The notes under the pieces are model-generated. The model did no database searches. It was not told where the DNA came from and saw only the letters and a list, made by a program, of their open reading frames with translations. A program made the position numbers and the translations under genes. From positions 124,001-188,000 of the forward strand of contig NZ_POUT01000002.1 in NCBI RefSeq assembly GCF_002890915.1: 64,000 bases of DNA, given 5' to 3'. The stretch is from Stutzerimonas stutzeri (GTDB lineage Bacteria > Pseudomonadota > Gammaproteobacteria > Pseudomonadales > Pseudomonadaceae). Of the stretch, positions 54,084 to 63,346 are shown in pieces (positions within the stretch are counted from its first letter, which is position 1; each line of letters starts with the position of its first letter).

Positions 54084-54700
54084 GGTGGATGACGGCGTAG
54101 CCTCATCCACGCGTCTGGTTCGCCGGCGACTGTGCTGGCCGGGACGTTTGCTTGATGCGCCGGCCGCGTGGAAAACGCTTTGCGGTTTTCCGCCCTACGA
54201 GGCCGCATACCGTGGCGTTGGAGGTGTAGGGTGGATGACGGCGAAGCCTCATCCACGCGCCTGGTTCGCCGGCGAATGTGCTGGCCGGGACGTTTGCTTG
54301 ATGCGCTGGCCGCGTGGAAAACGCTTTGCGGTTTTCCACCCTACGAGGCTGCATACCGCGGCGTTGGAGGCGTAGGGTGGATGACGGCGCAGCCTCATCC
54401 ACACGTCTGTTTCGCCGGCTACTGTGCTGGCTGGGGCGTTTGCTTGATGCGCTGGCCGCGTGGAAAACGCTTTGCGGTTTTCCACCCTACGAGGCCGCAT
54501 ACCGCGGCGTTGAGGGCGTAGGGTGGATGACGGCGTAGCCTCATCCACGCGTCTGGTTCGCCGGCGAATATGCTGGCCGGGACGTTTGCTTGATGCGCCG
54601 GCCGCGTGGAAAACGCTTTGCGGTTTTCCACCCTACGAGGCCGCATACCGTGGCGTTGAGGGCGTAGGGTGGATGACGGCGTAGCCTCATCCATGCGTCT
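54081..54700. repeat. Four tandem 146-bp repeats plus a partial fifth
   Basis: Units start TAGGGTGGATGACGGCG at 54081, 54227, 54373, 54519 and 54665, exactly 146 bp apart. Each contains two palindromes: TGGATGA...TCATCCA and GTGGAAAACGC...GCGGTTTTCCAC. Copies differ by scattered substitutions only, implying recent expansion or gene conversion. Apparent ORFs through the array are artefacts of the repeated sequence. It fills most of the 687-bp gap between fghA and the OYE gene. Confidence 0.93.
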
Positions 54701-54721
54701 ACCGCCAGGAACGACCGTCAC

Positions 54722-54757
54722 AAAAAAGGCCCGGCCGGAGTTCCCGGTCGGGCCTTT
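54722..54757 (-). terminator. Intrinsic terminator of the OYE reductase gene
   Basis: On the minus strand AAAGGCCCGACCGG pairs with CCGGCCGGGCCTTTTTT with a T-run, a canonical terminator 14 bp after the OYE stop. Confidence 0.9.
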
Positions 54758-54770
54758 CCATCGCCAGGAG

Positions 54771-55820
54771 CTAGAGCGACGGATAATCGGTGTAGCCTTC
54801 GGCACCTTGGGCGTAGAACAGTTCGGGCCTGGGCTCGTTCAGCGGAGCATTCCGGCGCAGCCGCTCGACCAGGTCCGGGTTGGCGATGAAGGGAATGCCG
54901 AACGCCACCGCATCGGCCTTGCCTTCGGCCAGCCAGGCGTTGGCCTGTTCCCCGGTGAAGCGCTCGTTGGCGATATAGACGCCGCCGAAAATCTGCTTCA
55001 ACTGCGGACCGAGGCTGTCCTCGCCGGCCTTCTCGCGGGTGCAGATGAAGGCGATGCCGCGCTTGCCCAGTTCGCGGGCGACGTAGCCGAAGGTCTCCGC
55101 GCGGTTGGAATCGCCCATATCATGGGAGTCGGCACGCGGCGCCAGATGCATGCCGACGCGGCCGGTGCCCCAGACCGAGATAGCGGCATCGGTCACTTCC
55201 AGCAGCAACCGTGCGCGGTTCTCCAGCGAGCCGCCGTATTGATCGCTGCGCTGGTTGGTGCTGTCCTGCAGGAACTGGTCGAGCAGGTAGCCGTTGGCGC
55301 CATGGATCTCCACACCGTCGAAACCGGCTTCCTTGGCGTTCTCGGCCCCCTTGCGGTAGGCCTCGACGATGCCGGGGATTTCCTCGGTCTGCAATGCGCG
55401 CGGCGTCTCGTAGTCCTTCATCGGCCGCACCAGGCTGACATGCCCGGCCGGCTTGATGGCGCTGGGCGCGACCGGCAGCTGGCCGTCGAGGTAGAGCGGA
55501 TCGGAGATGCGTCCGACGTGCCAGAGCTGCAGGACGATCTTGCCGCCCTTGGCGTGCACGGCATCGGTGATCTTCTTCCAGCCCTGCACCTGCTCGGCGG
55601 ACCAGATGCCGGGCGTGTCCGGATAACCGACGCCCATCGGTGTCACCGAGGTGGCTTCGCTGATGATCAGGCCGGCATCGGCGCGCTGGCTGTAGTACTC
55701 GACCATCAGCTCGCCGGGCACGCGGCCGGGCTCGGCGCGGCAGCGGGTCAGGGGCGCCATGATGATGCGGTTGTTCAGTTCCAGGTCGCCGATCCTGATC
55801 GGGTCGAAGAGTGTGGGCAT
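54771..55820 (-). CDS. Old-yellow-enzyme family NADH:flavin oxidoreductase
   Basis: The 349-residue TIM-barrel flavoprotein has IMAPLTRCRAEPGRVP, HVGRISDP, FDGVEIHGANGYLLDQFLQDSTNQRSDQYGGSLENRARLLLEV and IANPDLVERLRRNAPLNEP. It matches the NemA/XenB-like class reducing activated alkenes, nitro compounds or N-ethylmaleimide with NAD(P)H. An ArsR-type regulator lies 42 bp upstream in the same direction, paralleling electrophile-responsive loci. Exact substrate unknown. Confidence 0.92.
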   Translation of the reverse strand: MPTLFDPIRIGDLELNNRIIMAPLTRCRAEPGRVPGELMVEYYSQRADAGLIISEATSVTPMGVGYPDTPGIWSAEQVQGWKKITDAVHAKGGKIVLQLWHVGRISDPLYLDGQLPVAPSAIKPAGHVSLVRPMKDYETPRALQTEEIPGIVEAYRKGAENAKEAGFDGVEIHGANGYLLDQFLQDSTNQRSDQYGGSLENRARLLLEVTDAAISVWGTGRVGMHLAPRADSHDMGDSNRAETFGYVARELGKRGIAFICTREKAGEDSLGPQLKQIFGGVYIANERFTGEQANAWLAEGKADAVAFGIPFIANPDLVERLRRNAPLNEPRPELFYAQGAEGYTDYPSL

Positions 55821-55862
55821 AGCCGTGCTGCTCCTGTACGCGAGGGTGGTTCGATAAAACGG

Positions 55863-56165
55863 TCAGAGATTCTGGCCGATACGCTCGACGAAGGCCTGGA
55901 TGGCCTCGTCGTTGCGCTTGAAGAAGTGCCACTGGCCAACCTTCCGGCTGCTGATCAGCCCGGCTTTCTGCAGGGTGGCCAGGTGCGCCGATACCGTCGA
56001 TTGCGAGAGGCCCGCGCGCTGGTCGATCTGCCCGGCGCAGACACCGTTCTCCAGCGAGTGGTGCTGCTCGGCGAAGTAGCGCTGCGGCTCCTTGAGCCAG
56101 CGCAGGATGTCGCGGCGCAGGGGATGGGCGAGCGCCTTGATGATGTCGTCGAAATCGTCGGGCAT
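55863..56165 (-). CDS. ArsR-family transcriptional regulator
   Basis: The 100-residue winged-helix protein (ALAHPLRRDILRWLKEP, AGQIDQRAGLSQSTVSAHLATLQKAGLISSRKVGQWHFFKRN) has a single Cys in NGVCAGQ and no obvious metal-binding CxC motif, so it may sense electrophiles or oxidants through that Cys. It precedes the OYE gene in a likely operon and should repress its own promoter; direct repeats lie just upstream. Confidence 0.9.
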   Translation of the reverse strand: MPDDFDDIIKALAHPLRRDILRWLKEPQRYFAEQHHSLENGVCAGQIDQRAGLSQSTVSAHLATLQKAGLISSRKVGQWHFFKRNDEAIQAFVERIGQNL

Positions 56166-56182
56166 GGGCTGTTTCGCAGTCG

Positions 56183-56215
56183 TATATCGGAATGAGGCGA
56201 ACTATATATCGGAAT
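56183..56215 (-). promoter_or_regulatory. Operator candidate: TATATCGGAAT direct repeats
   Basis: TATATCGGAAT occurs at 56183-56193 and 56205-56215, 22 bp apart (two helical turns), immediately upstream of the arsR-type gene in an otherwise GC-rich region. Likely ArsR-type binding sites overlapping the promoter. Confidence 0.55.
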
Positions 56216-56336
56216 AAAACGATATGTGATCGATTCGTCTGATGGTGCCTATCGCCGCTATCGATGATGAAGCGCCCGCGCTGCGGCTGTTCGCTCCTGT
56301 AGAATCGCCACCTGAGTTTTCCAGGGTGTTCTTTCT

Positions 56337-56810
56337 ATGCGTATCGGCCATGGCTTCGACGTGCACCGCTTCGGCGAGGGCGATTTCATCACGCTCGGCG
56401 GCGTGCGAATTCCACACAGGTTCGGGCTGCTGGCCCATTCCGACGGTGATGTGCTGCTGCATGCGCTGAGCGATGCGCTGCTCGGCGCCGCGGCGCTGGG
56501 CGACATCGGCAAGCACTTCCCCGACACCGACCCGCAGTTCAAGGGGGCCGACAGCCGCGTGCTGCTGCGCCACGTACTCGAGCAGGTGAAGGCCAAGGGC
56601 TGGAAGGTCGGCAACGTCGACGCCACCATCGTCGCCCAGGCGCCGAAGATGGCGCCGCACATCGAGCGCATGCGCGCGCTGATTGCCAAGGACCTGCAGG
56701 TCGAGATGGACCAGGTCAACGTCAAGGCCACCACCACCGAGAAGCTCGGCTTCGCCGGGCGCGAGGAGGGGATCGCGGTGCATGCGGTCGCCTTGCTGGT
56801 TCACGCATGA
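56337..56810 (+). CDS. ispF: 2-C-methyl-D-erythritol 2,4-cyclodiphosphate synthase
   Basis: The 157-residue enzyme starts [27 protein letters not shown] with the metal-binding Asp-x-His pair, then [32 protein letters not shown] and [26 protein letters not shown]. It forms the cyclodiphosphate in the MEP isoprenoid pathway. It overlaps truD by 4 bp. Confidence 0.97.
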   Translation: MRIGHGFDVHRFGEGDFITLGGVRIPHRFGLLAHSDGDVLLHALSDALLGAAALGDIGKHFPDTDPQFKGADSRVLLRHVLEQVKAKGWKVGNVDATIVAQAPKMAPHIERMRALIAKDLQVEMDQVNVKATTTEKLGFAGREEGIAVHAVALLVHA

Positions 56811-57847
56811 ACGAGGCGCAGCTGCTCGGGCCGCGTGCCCATGGCGAGCCCTGCGGTAGCGCGGTACTGAAGGCCGTCGCCGAGGATTTCCAGGTCGACG
56901 AGGTACTCGACATCCCGCTGTCCGGCGAGGGCGAACACCTGTGGTTGTGGGTGGAAAAGCGCAACCTGAATACCGAGGAGGCCGCCAGGCGCATCGCCCG
57001 CGCCGCCGGGGTGCCGCTGAAGATGATCAGCTACGCCGGGCTGAAGGACCGCCAGGCGCTGACCCGGCAGTGGTTCAGCCTGCACCTGCCGGGTAAGGCC
57101 GATCCGGACCTGGCGGCGGCGGAGAACGAAAGCCTGGCGATCCTCCAGCGCACGCGCCACCAGCGCAAGCTGCAGCGTGGCGCGCATTCGGCCAACGGTT
57201 TCACCCTGCGCCTGACTGAGCTGCGTGGCGAGCAGGCCGCGCTCGATGCCCGACTGGAGCGGATCAAGGCCCGCGGCGTGCCCAACTACTTCGGCCTGCA
57301 GCGCTTCGGTCACGAGGGCGGCAACCTGCACGGCGCCCGCGACTTCGCCGCCCGAGGGGAACTGCCGCTGCAGCGCAACCTGCGCTCGCGGCTGCTCTCG
57401 GCCGGGCGCAGTTACCTGTTCAACCGGGTCCTGGCCGAGCGGGTCGCCGAGGCGAGCTGGGATCGGGCGCAGGTGGGCGACCTGCTCGCCTTCACCGACA
57501 GCCGCAGCTTTTTCCCGGCAGGCGAGGCCGAGTGCAGCGACCCGCGGCTGGCGATTCTCGACCTGCACCCCACCGGCCCGTTGTGGGGCAGTGGCGAGTC
57601 GCCGGCAGGCGGCGGAATCCAGGCGCTGGAGCAGCGTGTCGCCGCTGCCGAGCCGGCAATCGCCAATTGGCTGGCGCAAGCCGGCATGAAGCACGAACGG
57701 CGCATTCTTCGCCTCCCCATCGGCGGTTTGTCATGGCATTATCCCGAGCCTGACATTCTGCAACTGGAATTCGTCCTGCCGACCGGATGCTTCGCCACCG
57801 CAGTGGTGCGCGAGCTGGTCAGCCTGGCAGGGCAGACGGACATCTGA
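56807..57847 (+). CDS. truD: tRNA pseudouridine(13) synthase
   Basis: The 346-residue protein has [39 protein letters not shown], the catalytic Asp region [33 protein letters not shown] and [25 protein letters not shown]. It isomerises U13 in tRNA-Glu. The start overlaps ispF and the stop overlaps the surE ATG by one base, as in other pseudomonads. Confidence 0.96.
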   Translation: MNEAQLLGPRAHGEPCGSAVLKAVAEDFQVDEVLDIPLSGEGEHLWLWVEKRNLNTEEAARRIARAAGVPLKMISYAGLKDRQALTRQWFSLHLPGKADPDLAAAENESLAILQRTRHQRKLQRGAHSANGFTLRLTELRGEQAALDARLERIKARGVPNYFGLQRFGHEGGNLHGARDFAARGELPLQRNLRSRLLSAGRSYLFNRVLAERVAEASWDRAQVGDLLAFTDSRSFFPAGEAECSDPRLAILDLHPTGPLWGSGESPAGGGIQALEQRVAAAEPAIANWLAQAGMKHERRILRLPIGGLSWHYPEPDILQLEFVLPTGCFATAVVRELVSLAGQTDI

Positions 57848-58596
57848 TGCGTATTCTGATCGCCAACGACGACGGGGTGTATGCACCCGGGCTCGCCGCG
57901 CTTTACGACGCGCTGGCCGATTATGCCGAGTGCAAGGTGGTAGCCCCGATCCAGGACATGAGCGGCGCCAGCAGCGCGCTCACCCTGGACCGCCCGCTGC
58001 ATCCGGTGAGCATGCCCAACGGTTTCATCGGCCTGAACGGCTCGCCCACCGATTGCGTGCACCTGGGACTCAATGGCCTGCTCGACGACACCCCGGACAT
58101 GGTGGTCTCGGGAATCAACCTCGGTGCCAACCTGGGCGACGACGTGCTCTATTCCGGCACGGTCGCCGCCGCCATCGAGGGGCGTTTCACCGGCCTTCCC
58201 GCCTTTGCCTTCTCGCTGATCTCGCGCTCGCCGGAGAACCTGCCGACGGCCGCCTACATCGCCCGCACGCTGGTGGAGAAGCACGATCAGCTCGACCTGC
58301 CGCCGCGCACCGTGCTCAGCGTGAATGTGCCGAACCTGCCGCTGGACCACATCCGCGGCATCCAGCTCACCCGCCTGGGGCATCGCAGCCGGGCCAAGCC
58401 GCCGGTCAAGCAGGCCAACCCGCGCGGCAAGGAGGGCTACTGGATCTCGGTCGCCGGCGACGTCGAGGATGGCGGCCCGGGCACCGACTTCCACGCCGTC
58501 ATGCAGGGTTACGTGTCGATCACGCCGCTGCAGCTGGACCGGACCTTCCATGAGGCCTTCAAGGGCCTCGAAAGCTGGCTGGAGAATGTGCTGTGA
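57847..58596 (+). CDS. surE: 5'/3'-nucleotidase SurE
   Basis: The 249-residue enzyme has the metal site [47 protein letters not shown] and [26 protein letters not shown]. It is a stationary-phase nucleotidase. ATG 57847 ([10 protein letters not shown]) is used rather than the frame start inside truD. It overlaps pcm by 4 bp (GTGA). Confidence 0.97.
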   Translation: MRILIANDDGVYAPGLAALYDALADYAECKVVAPIQDMSGASSALTLDRPLHPVSMPNGFIGLNGSPTDCVHLGLNGLLDDTPDMVVSGINLGANLGDDVLYSGTVAAAIEGRFTGLPAFAFSLISRSPENLPTAAYIARTLVEKHDQLDLPPRTVLSVNVPNLPLDHIRGIQLTRLGHRSRAKPPVKQANPRGKEGYWISVAGDVEDGGPGTDFHAVMQGYVSITPLQLDRTFHEAFKGLESWLENVL

Positions 58597-59273
58597 ACCA
58601 TCGCGGACAAGACAGCCTGTTGCTCCACGGCTCCGGCATGACATCCCAGCGCACGCGCGATCGCCTGATCCAGCGGCTCTACGAGGAGGGGCTGTCCAAT
58701 CCCCACGTGCTCGAGGTGATTCGCCGCACGCCGCGCCACCTGTTCGTCGACGAGGCCCTGGCGCATCGGGCCTACGAGGACACCGCGCTGCCCATCGGCC
58801 ACAACCAGACGATTTCCCAGCCGTTCATGGTCGCCCGCATGAGCGAGCTGCTGCTGGCCGACGGCCCGCTGGACAAGGTGCTGGAGATCGGTACTGGCTC
58901 GGGCTACCAGACCGCCGTGCTGGCGCAACTGGTCGAGCGGGTGTTCTCGGTCGAGCGCATCCAGGCGCTACAGGACCGTGCCAAGGAGCGCCTGGCCGAA
59001 CTCAAGCTGCGTAATGTGGTCTTTCGCTGGGGCGATGGTTGGGAGGGTTGGCCGGCACTGGCGCCCTACAACGGCATCATCGTCACCGCGGCGGCCGCCG
59101 ACGTGCCGCAGGCCCTGCTCGAACAACTGGCGCCCGGTGGGCGCCTGGTGATTCCGGTGGGTGCCGGCGAAGTCCAGCAACTGATGCTGATCATTCGAGA
59201 GGAAAACGGCTTTTCCCGCCATCTTCTGGATACCGTACGTTTCGTGCCGCTGCTCAATGGACCCGTAGTTTGA
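58593..59273 (+). CDS. pcm: Protein-L-isoaspartate O-methyltransferase
   Basis: The 226-residue SAM enzyme shows [39 protein letters not shown], motif [20 protein letters not shown] and the post-I region [10 protein letters not shown]. It repairs isoaspartyl residues in aged proteins. I use the GTG overlapping the surE stop because related proteins share the [14 protein letters not shown] extension; ATG 58638 (MTSQRT) is the shorter alternative used in P. aeruginosa. Confidence 0.95.
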   Translation: MNHRGQDSLLLHGSGMTSQRTRDRLIQRLYEEGLSNPHVLEVIRRTPRHLFVDEALAHRAYEDTALPIGHNQTISQPFMVARMSELLLADGPLDKVLEIGTGSGYQTAVLAQLVERVFSVERIQALQDRAKERLAELKLRNVVFRWGDGWEGWPALAPYNGIIVTAAAADVPQALLEQLAPGGRLVIPVGAGEVQQLMLIIREENGFSRHLLDTVRFVPLLNGPVV

Positions 59274-59292
59274 TCATTCAGCGGAAGGAAAC

Positions 59293-60228
59293 ATGAAGAG
59301 CGCTTTGTTGTTGTATGCCAAGGGTATGGCCATGGGGGCGGCGGATGTGGTGCCCGGCGTGTCGGGCGGCACGGTAGCCTTCATCACCGGTATCTATGAC
59401 GAGCTGCTGCGCTCGATCAGCGCGGTGCCCTATGCCGTCGCTCCGCTGCTGCGCGGCCGCGTTGCCGAGGCCTGGAAGACCGCCAACGCGACCTTCCTGC
59501 TGGTTCTCTTCGCGGGCATCCTCACCAGCGTCTTCACCCTGGCCAGGCTAATAACCTATCTGCTGGAGCATCATCCGATCCCGGTATGGTCGTTCTTTTT
59601 CGGCCTGATCCTGGTCTCGGTGCATCTGGTCGGCAAGGAAATCCAGCGCCGCAACCTGTCGCGAATCCTCAGTTTCTGCCTGGGCATCGGCTTCGCCTAC
59701 TGGATCACCGTGGCCGCGCCCATGCAGTGGAGCAGCGGTGGGCTGAGCCTGTTCCTGGCCGGTGCCATCGCGATCTGCGCGATGATCCTGCCGGGGATTT
59801 CCGGCAGCTTCATCCTGGTATTGCTGGGGCTCTATCCGGTGGTGCTGGGCGCGGTCAAGAATCTCGACGTCGGCGTGCTGATGACCTTCGCCGCCGGCTG
59901 CCTGCTCGGCCTGCTGAGTTTCGCCAAGCTGCTCAGCTGGATGCTCAAGCACTGGCGCGACCTGACCCTGGCGTTCCTCACCGGGCTCATGCTCGGCTCG
60001 CTGAACAAGGTCTGGCCCTGGAAGGAAACCCTCACCTGGCAGACCAACTCGCACGGCGAACGGACCCCTCTGCTGCAGCAGAACCTGCTGCCCGCCACCT
60101 ACGGCGACCTAACCGGGCATGATCCCCAGTTGCTGATGGCTATCCTGTTGGCTATCGGCGGTATCGTGCTGGTGCTCGGCCTCGAGTGGTTCGCCGGTCG
60201 GCGTCAGCCGGTGGCGGAAAGCGTCTGA
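59293..60228 (+). CDS. popT: DUF368 polyprenyl-phosphate transporter
   Basis: The 311-residue integral membrane protein has the DUF368 signatures GMAMGAADVVPGVSGGTVAFITGIYDELL and ILPGISGSFILVLLGLYPVVLGAV, an inverted-repeat pair, and about eight hydrophobic helices. DUF368 proteins (PopT) are implicated in returning undecaprenyl phosphate to the inner leaflet for cell-wall synthesis. It sits between pcm and nlpD, an insertion relative to P. aeruginosa gene order as I recall it. Confidence 0.85.
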   Translation: MKSALLLYAKGMAMGAADVVPGVSGGTVAFITGIYDELLRSISAVPYAVAPLLRGRVAEAWKTANATFLLVLFAGILTSVFTLARLITYLLEHHPIPVWSFFFGLILVSVHLVGKEIQRRNLSRILSFCLGIGFAYWITVAAPMQWSSGGLSLFLAGAIAICAMILPGISGSFILVLLGLYPVVLGAVKNLDVGVLMTFAAGCLLGLLSFAKLLSWMLKHWRDLTLAFLTGLMLGSLNKVWPWKETLTWQTNSHGERTPLLQQNLLPATYGDLTGHDPQLLMAILLAIGGIVLVLGLEWFAGRRQPVAESV

Positions 60229-60256
60229 ACGGACTTTTTATGAAAGGGAGCGGGCA

Positions 60257-61099
60257 TTGAGGCTCACAGCCATTCAGCGGTGGATTCGCGATCCTCTGGT
60301 CCGTTCGTTCCTGGGCGTCATGCTGATCGGCTCGACGCTTCTCGGTTGCGCATCCGCTCCGCCGGGGGGCGTGCAGGTCGTCGATCGCAACAATCGCGAC
60401 CGTGTCACCAGCGGCCATTACATCGTCCGCCGTGGCGATACGCTCTGGTCGATCGCCTTCCGCTTCGGCTGGGACTGGCGTGAGCTGGCCCGGGTGAATG
60501 GCATCCGGCCGCCGCACGTCATCTATCCTGGCCAGCGGATCAGCTTCGACGGACGTGCAGCACCTTCCGTCGCCACCGCACCGCGCCCTGTCGCCCCGGC
60601 GCCGGCAGCACCGAAACCCGCGCCTTCGACGCCTGTGGTGGTCGCCACCCCGGTGCCACGGCAACCCAGCATCAGCACCGCACCCAGCCAGCCGGCGACC
60701 ACGCCGGTGACGCCGGTCACCCGCTCGGCAAGCGGCTGGGCATGGCCGGCGAACGGCACGATCATCGGGCGTTTTTCCTCAAACGGCAGTTTGAATAAAG
60801 GAATTGATATCGCCGGGGAATTAGGACAGCCTGTCTTAGCTGCTTCTGATGGGACTGTTGTGTACGCCGGTAGTGGATTACGGGGTTACGGCGAACTTGT
60901 AATCATCAAGCACAGCGATACCTATGTAAGCGCCTACGGTCACAACCGCAGGCTGCTGGTGCGGGAGGGCCAACAAGTCAAGGCTGGGCAAGGCATTGCC
61001 GAGATGGGATCGACGGGAACCGACCGGGTGAAGCTGCATTTCGAAATTCGTCGCCAGGGAAAACCCGTAGACCCCCTGCAATATCTGCCGAGACGTTGA
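60257..61099 (+). CDS. nlpD: Lipoprotein NlpD, LysM-LytM division activator
   Basis: The 280-residue lipoprotein has a lipobox LLGC at residues 27-30, a LysM domain (GHYIVRRGDTLWSIAFRFG, PPHVIYPGQRISF), a Pro/Ala linker (about 100-155) and a degenerate LytM domain (KGIDIAGELGQPVLAASDGTVVYAGSGLRGYGELVIIKHSDTYVSAYGHN). It activates amidases during cell separation. It starts with TTG preceded by AAAGGGAG; no suitable ATG is in frame. The segment about 60770-60960 is noticeably AT-richer, with codons unlike the rest; the rpoS promoter is known to lie in nlpD in this genus. Confidence 0.94.
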   Translation: MRLTAIQRWIRDPLVRSFLGVMLIGSTLLGCASAPPGGVQVVDRNNRDRVTSGHYIVRRGDTLWSIAFRFGWDWRELARVNGIRPPHVIYPGQRISFDGRAAPSVATAPRPVAPAPAAPKPAPSTPVVVATPVPRQPSISTAPSQPATTPVTPVTRSASGWAWPANGTIIGRFSSNGSLNKGIDIAGELGQPVLAASDGTVVYAGSGLRGYGELVIIKHSDTYVSAYGHNRRLLVREGQQVKAGQGIAEMGSTGTDRVKLHFEIRRQGKPVDPLQYLPRR

Positions 61100-61199
61100 C
61101 CTGACGCCCGCCTGTTCCGGCACTGGGATGGGCTCGAGTATTGCCAAGGATTGCGTGCTGCCCGAGCCTGTTGTCGAACTCAGAACAGGACAACAATAA

Positions 61200-62180
61200 A
61201 TGGCACTCGAAAAAGAAGCGCTGGAGTTTGACGTCGACGATGCGGTTCTGCTCATGGAACCGGCCACAGCATTCGACCGCGCCAGCGATACGCACCGGCC
61301 TTCGGCTGCTGGCAAGGCCAAGCAACACAAGTTCATCGACTACAACCGGGCGCTCGATGCGACCCAGTTGTACCTCAACGAAATCGGTTTCTCCCCCCTC
61401 CTGACTCCCGAAGAAGAAGTGCACTTCGCCCGCCTGGCGCAAAAGGGTGATCCGGCGGGGCGCAAGCGCATGATCGAGAGCAACCTGCGCCTGGTGGTGA
61501 AGATCGCACGGCGCTACGTCAACCGCGGTCTGTCGCTGCTCGATCTGGTCGAGGAAGGCAACCTCGGCCTGATTCGTGCGGTGGAGAAGTTCGATCCCGA
61601 GCGTGGCTTCCGTTTTTCCACCTATGCCACCTGGTGGATTCGCCAGACCATCGAACGGGCGATCATGAACCAGACCCGCACGATTCGCCTGCCGATCCAT
61701 GTGGTCAAGGAATTGAACGTCTACCTGCGCGCTGCGCGTGAGTTGACGCAGAAGCTCGATCACGAGCCCAGCCCGGAAGAGATCGCCAACCTGCTGGAAA
61801 AGCCGGTGGGGGAAGTCAAGCGCATGCTCGGCCTGAACGAGCGGGTGACTTCGGTGGACGTCTCCCTCGGGCCGGATACCGACAAGACCCTGCTCGACAC
61901 CCTGACCGACGAAAAACCGACCGATCCCTGCGAATTGCTGCTCGATGACGATCTTTCGGCGAGTATCGATCAATGGTTGTCCGATCTCACCGAGAAGCAG
62001 CGGGAAGTGGTCATTCGCCGCTTCGGCCTGCGGGGCCATGAGGCGTGCACCCTGGAAGAAGTTGGCCAGGAGATCGGATTGACTCGCGAGCGCGTCCGGC
62101 AGATTCAGGTGGAAGCGCTTCGACGCCTGCGGGAAATCCTGGAGCGCAATGGGCTGTCGAGCGACGCCTTGTTCCAGTAG
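61200..62180 (+). CDS. rpoS: RNA polymerase sigma factor RpoS
   Basis: The 326-residue sigma-38 has region 1.2 [21 protein letters not shown], region 2 [65 protein letters not shown], region 3 and region 4 [30 protein letters not shown]. It directs stationary-phase and stress transcription. An AGGA lies 9-12 bp before the ATG. A GC hairpin follows, then rsmZ. Confidence 0.98.
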   Translation: MALEKEALEFDVDDAVLLMEPATAFDRASDTHRPSAAGKAKQHKFIDYNRALDATQLYLNEIGFSPLLTPEEEVHFARLAQKGDPAGRKRMIESNLRLVVKIARRYVNRGLSLLDLVEEGNLGLIRAVEKFDPERGFRFSTYATWWIRQTIERAIMNQTRTIRLPIHVVKELNVYLRAARELTQKLDHEPSPEEIANLLEKPVGEVKRMLGLNERVTSVDVSLGPDTDKTLLDTLTDEKPTDPCELLLDDDLSASIDQWLSDLTEKQREVVIRRFGLRGHEACTLEEVGQEIGLTRERVRQIQVEALRRLREILERNGLSSDALFQ

Positions 62181-62233
62181 CGCTTGCGGCCTGGCCGTGC
62201 CAGGCCCGGAAGGGCGCGCCGTTCTGATCCCGT

Positions 62234-62266
62234 CGGGCCGAGGGCGGTTTGCGCCCCCTCGGCCCT
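62234..62266 (+). terminator. GC-rich hairpin after rpoS
   Basis: GGGCCGAGGGCG pairs with CGCCCCCTCGGCCC over a short loop 55 bp after the rpoS stop. No T-run follows, so efficiency is uncertain. Confidence 0.6.
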
Positions 62267-62355
62267 GTACGTTGTCCAACCGCTGCCGTCCTGGCGGCCT
62301 TCAGCCCATCGAGCTAATGCCCGGATAGCTGTTTTTCCGGTTTGTCTCTATCCCT

Positions 62356-62373
62356 TGTAAGCATTTGCTTACA
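62356..62373 (+). promoter_or_regulatory. GacA upstream activating sequence of rsmZ
   Basis: TGTAAGCATTTGCTTACA is the textbook 18-bp GacA box (TGTAAG-N6-CTTACA). It lies about 190 bp upstream of the predicted rsmZ start, the usual long distance for this promoter. Confidence 0.93.
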
Positions 62374-62510
62374 AAACCTGTAAGAAAAGTATGTGAAAAG
62401 GCCGATCGAATCGCCCGATCATCCATGTATGTAAGTATAAGTTGTTGATTTTAAATGACTTATTTTTGGTGATGGACGATGAAAATCCGACGCTGTGGAT
62501 TTTTCCCCGG

Positions 62511-62538
62511 TTGCCGCAGTCGTCGGGATCATTAATAT
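62511..62538 (+). promoter_or_regulatory. rsmZ core promoter
   Basis: TTGCCG and TAATAT are spaced by 16 bp, placing the start near 62545, directly at the first RsmZ stem-loop. Confidence 0.75.
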
Positions 62539-62544
62539 CGCGCT

Positions 62545-62684
62545 CGTACTTAAGGACAAGTACAGGCCTTCATGGATGAGGGTCAGGAACCATCGCTGGA
62601 AGCGATGTCATCAGGACGATGAGCAGGACGTAAAGGAGCATGGAAGGAGGCGGGCGGGGATCAACTCCCGCCCCTTTTTTTTTT
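62545..62684 (+). ncRNA. rsmZ: RsmZ regulatory RNA
   Basis: About 140 nt with at least eight GGA motifs, several in hairpin loops: GTAC-TTAAGGACAA-GTAC, ATCGCT-GGA-AGCGAT, and TCATC-AGGAC-GATGA, followed by a single-stranded GGA-rich stretch and a terminator (GGGCGGG/CCCGCCC, then ten T, 62652-62684). This is the hallmark of RsmZ, which titrates RsmA/CsrA under GacS/GacA control. Its position downstream of rpoS is as in P. aeruginosa. The open frame across it (62495-62707) is not coding. Confidence 0.93.
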
Positions 62685-62764
62685 GCCCGCAGCAAAGTGC
62701 TCGTTGAACCGCAATGCACGTTCATGGCCTAAGTTCCCACAGCCATCCAGCGGGAGCACAGCGA

Positions 62765-62902
62765 ATGAGCGGCAAAGAGCAGAACGGCCAGCCCGCCGAA
62801 GATCGGGACGACGTGGTCCGGCGTCCCGAAGACGCCGACGAGGATCAGCTCGACGAGGCGCTGGAAGAGACTTTTCCCGCCAGCGACCCGATCTCGCCTT
62901 GA
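62765..62902 (+). CDS. Small acidic conserved protein with ETFPASDP motif
   Basis: The 45-residue, strongly acidic protein ends DQLDEALEETFPASDPISP, a C-terminal motif seen in many small bacterial proteins of unknown function. GGGAG precedes ATG 62765; the frame start 17 codons upstream lacks such a site. No membrane segment or enzymatic motif. It lies 80 bp after the rsmZ terminator and is convergent with the NUDIX gene. Confidence 0.75.
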   Translation: MSGKEQNGQPAEDRDDVVRRPEDADEDQLDEALEETFPASDPISP

Positions 62903-62908
62903 GCGCTT

Positions 62909-63346
62909 CTACCGTTGCGCGTGGTCGCTTGCACAGTGGGGCGCGGTACGCTCCAGCAGTGCGGGCATGATCCGCTCGCGCAGCAGCGGTGCCAGATCAT
63001 CGCGTGTCGGAGTGCTCAGCTCCAGCCAATCCAGTTCCTCGAGTTCCGCCTGAGCATGCACGGCGTGGGGGAGCCGCGCCATGAACACGTCGGCCTGCAC
63101 CCAGTGCCCCGGCTCGTTGGCGGCGGGCGCCTGATAATGTCCCAACGGCTCGAAGTCGCCTTCGCCAAGGCGCAGGTGCAGCTCCTCGTCGAGTTCCCGC
63201 ATGAGCGTTTGCAGTGGGCTTTCGCCCGTTTCCGCCTTGCCACCGGGCAGCATGAAGAAGCGGCTGCCGCGCTTGCGCACGACCAGGATGCGTCCACTCT
63301 CGTCGAACAGGCAGGCAATGGCGATAGTCAGGGTCGGTCTGGGCAT
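62909..63346 (-). CDS. NUDIX hydrolase
   Basis: The 145-residue protein contains the Nudix box GGKAETGESPLQTLMRELDEELHLRL near residues 35-60, matching GX5EX7REUXEEXGU except for the last Gly. It hydrolyses a nucleoside diphosphate derivative, perhaps an oxidised nucleotide. It overlaps the upstream GNAT gene by 19 bp, so both are likely one transcript. Confidence 0.92.
   Translation of the reverse strand: MPRPTLTIAIACLFDESGRILVVRKRGSRFFMLPGGKAETGESPLQTLMRELDEELHLRLGEGDFEPLGHYQAPAANEPGHWVQADVFMARLPHAVHAQAELEELDWLELSTPTRDDLAPLLRERIMPALLERTAPHCASDHAQR

Noticed and set aside
54103..54548. Overlapping 99-codon frames in the fghA downstream region
   Set aside because: They are produced by the 146-bp tandem repeats on both strands and repeat the same peptide with each unit.
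54081..54700. CRISPR array
   Set aside because: The repeats are contiguous 146-bp units with no unique spacers, and there are no cas genes.
62495..62707. Open frame of 70 codons over rsmZ
   Set aside because: The region is explained by a promoter, GGA hairpins and a terminator of RsmZ; the peptide has no homology.
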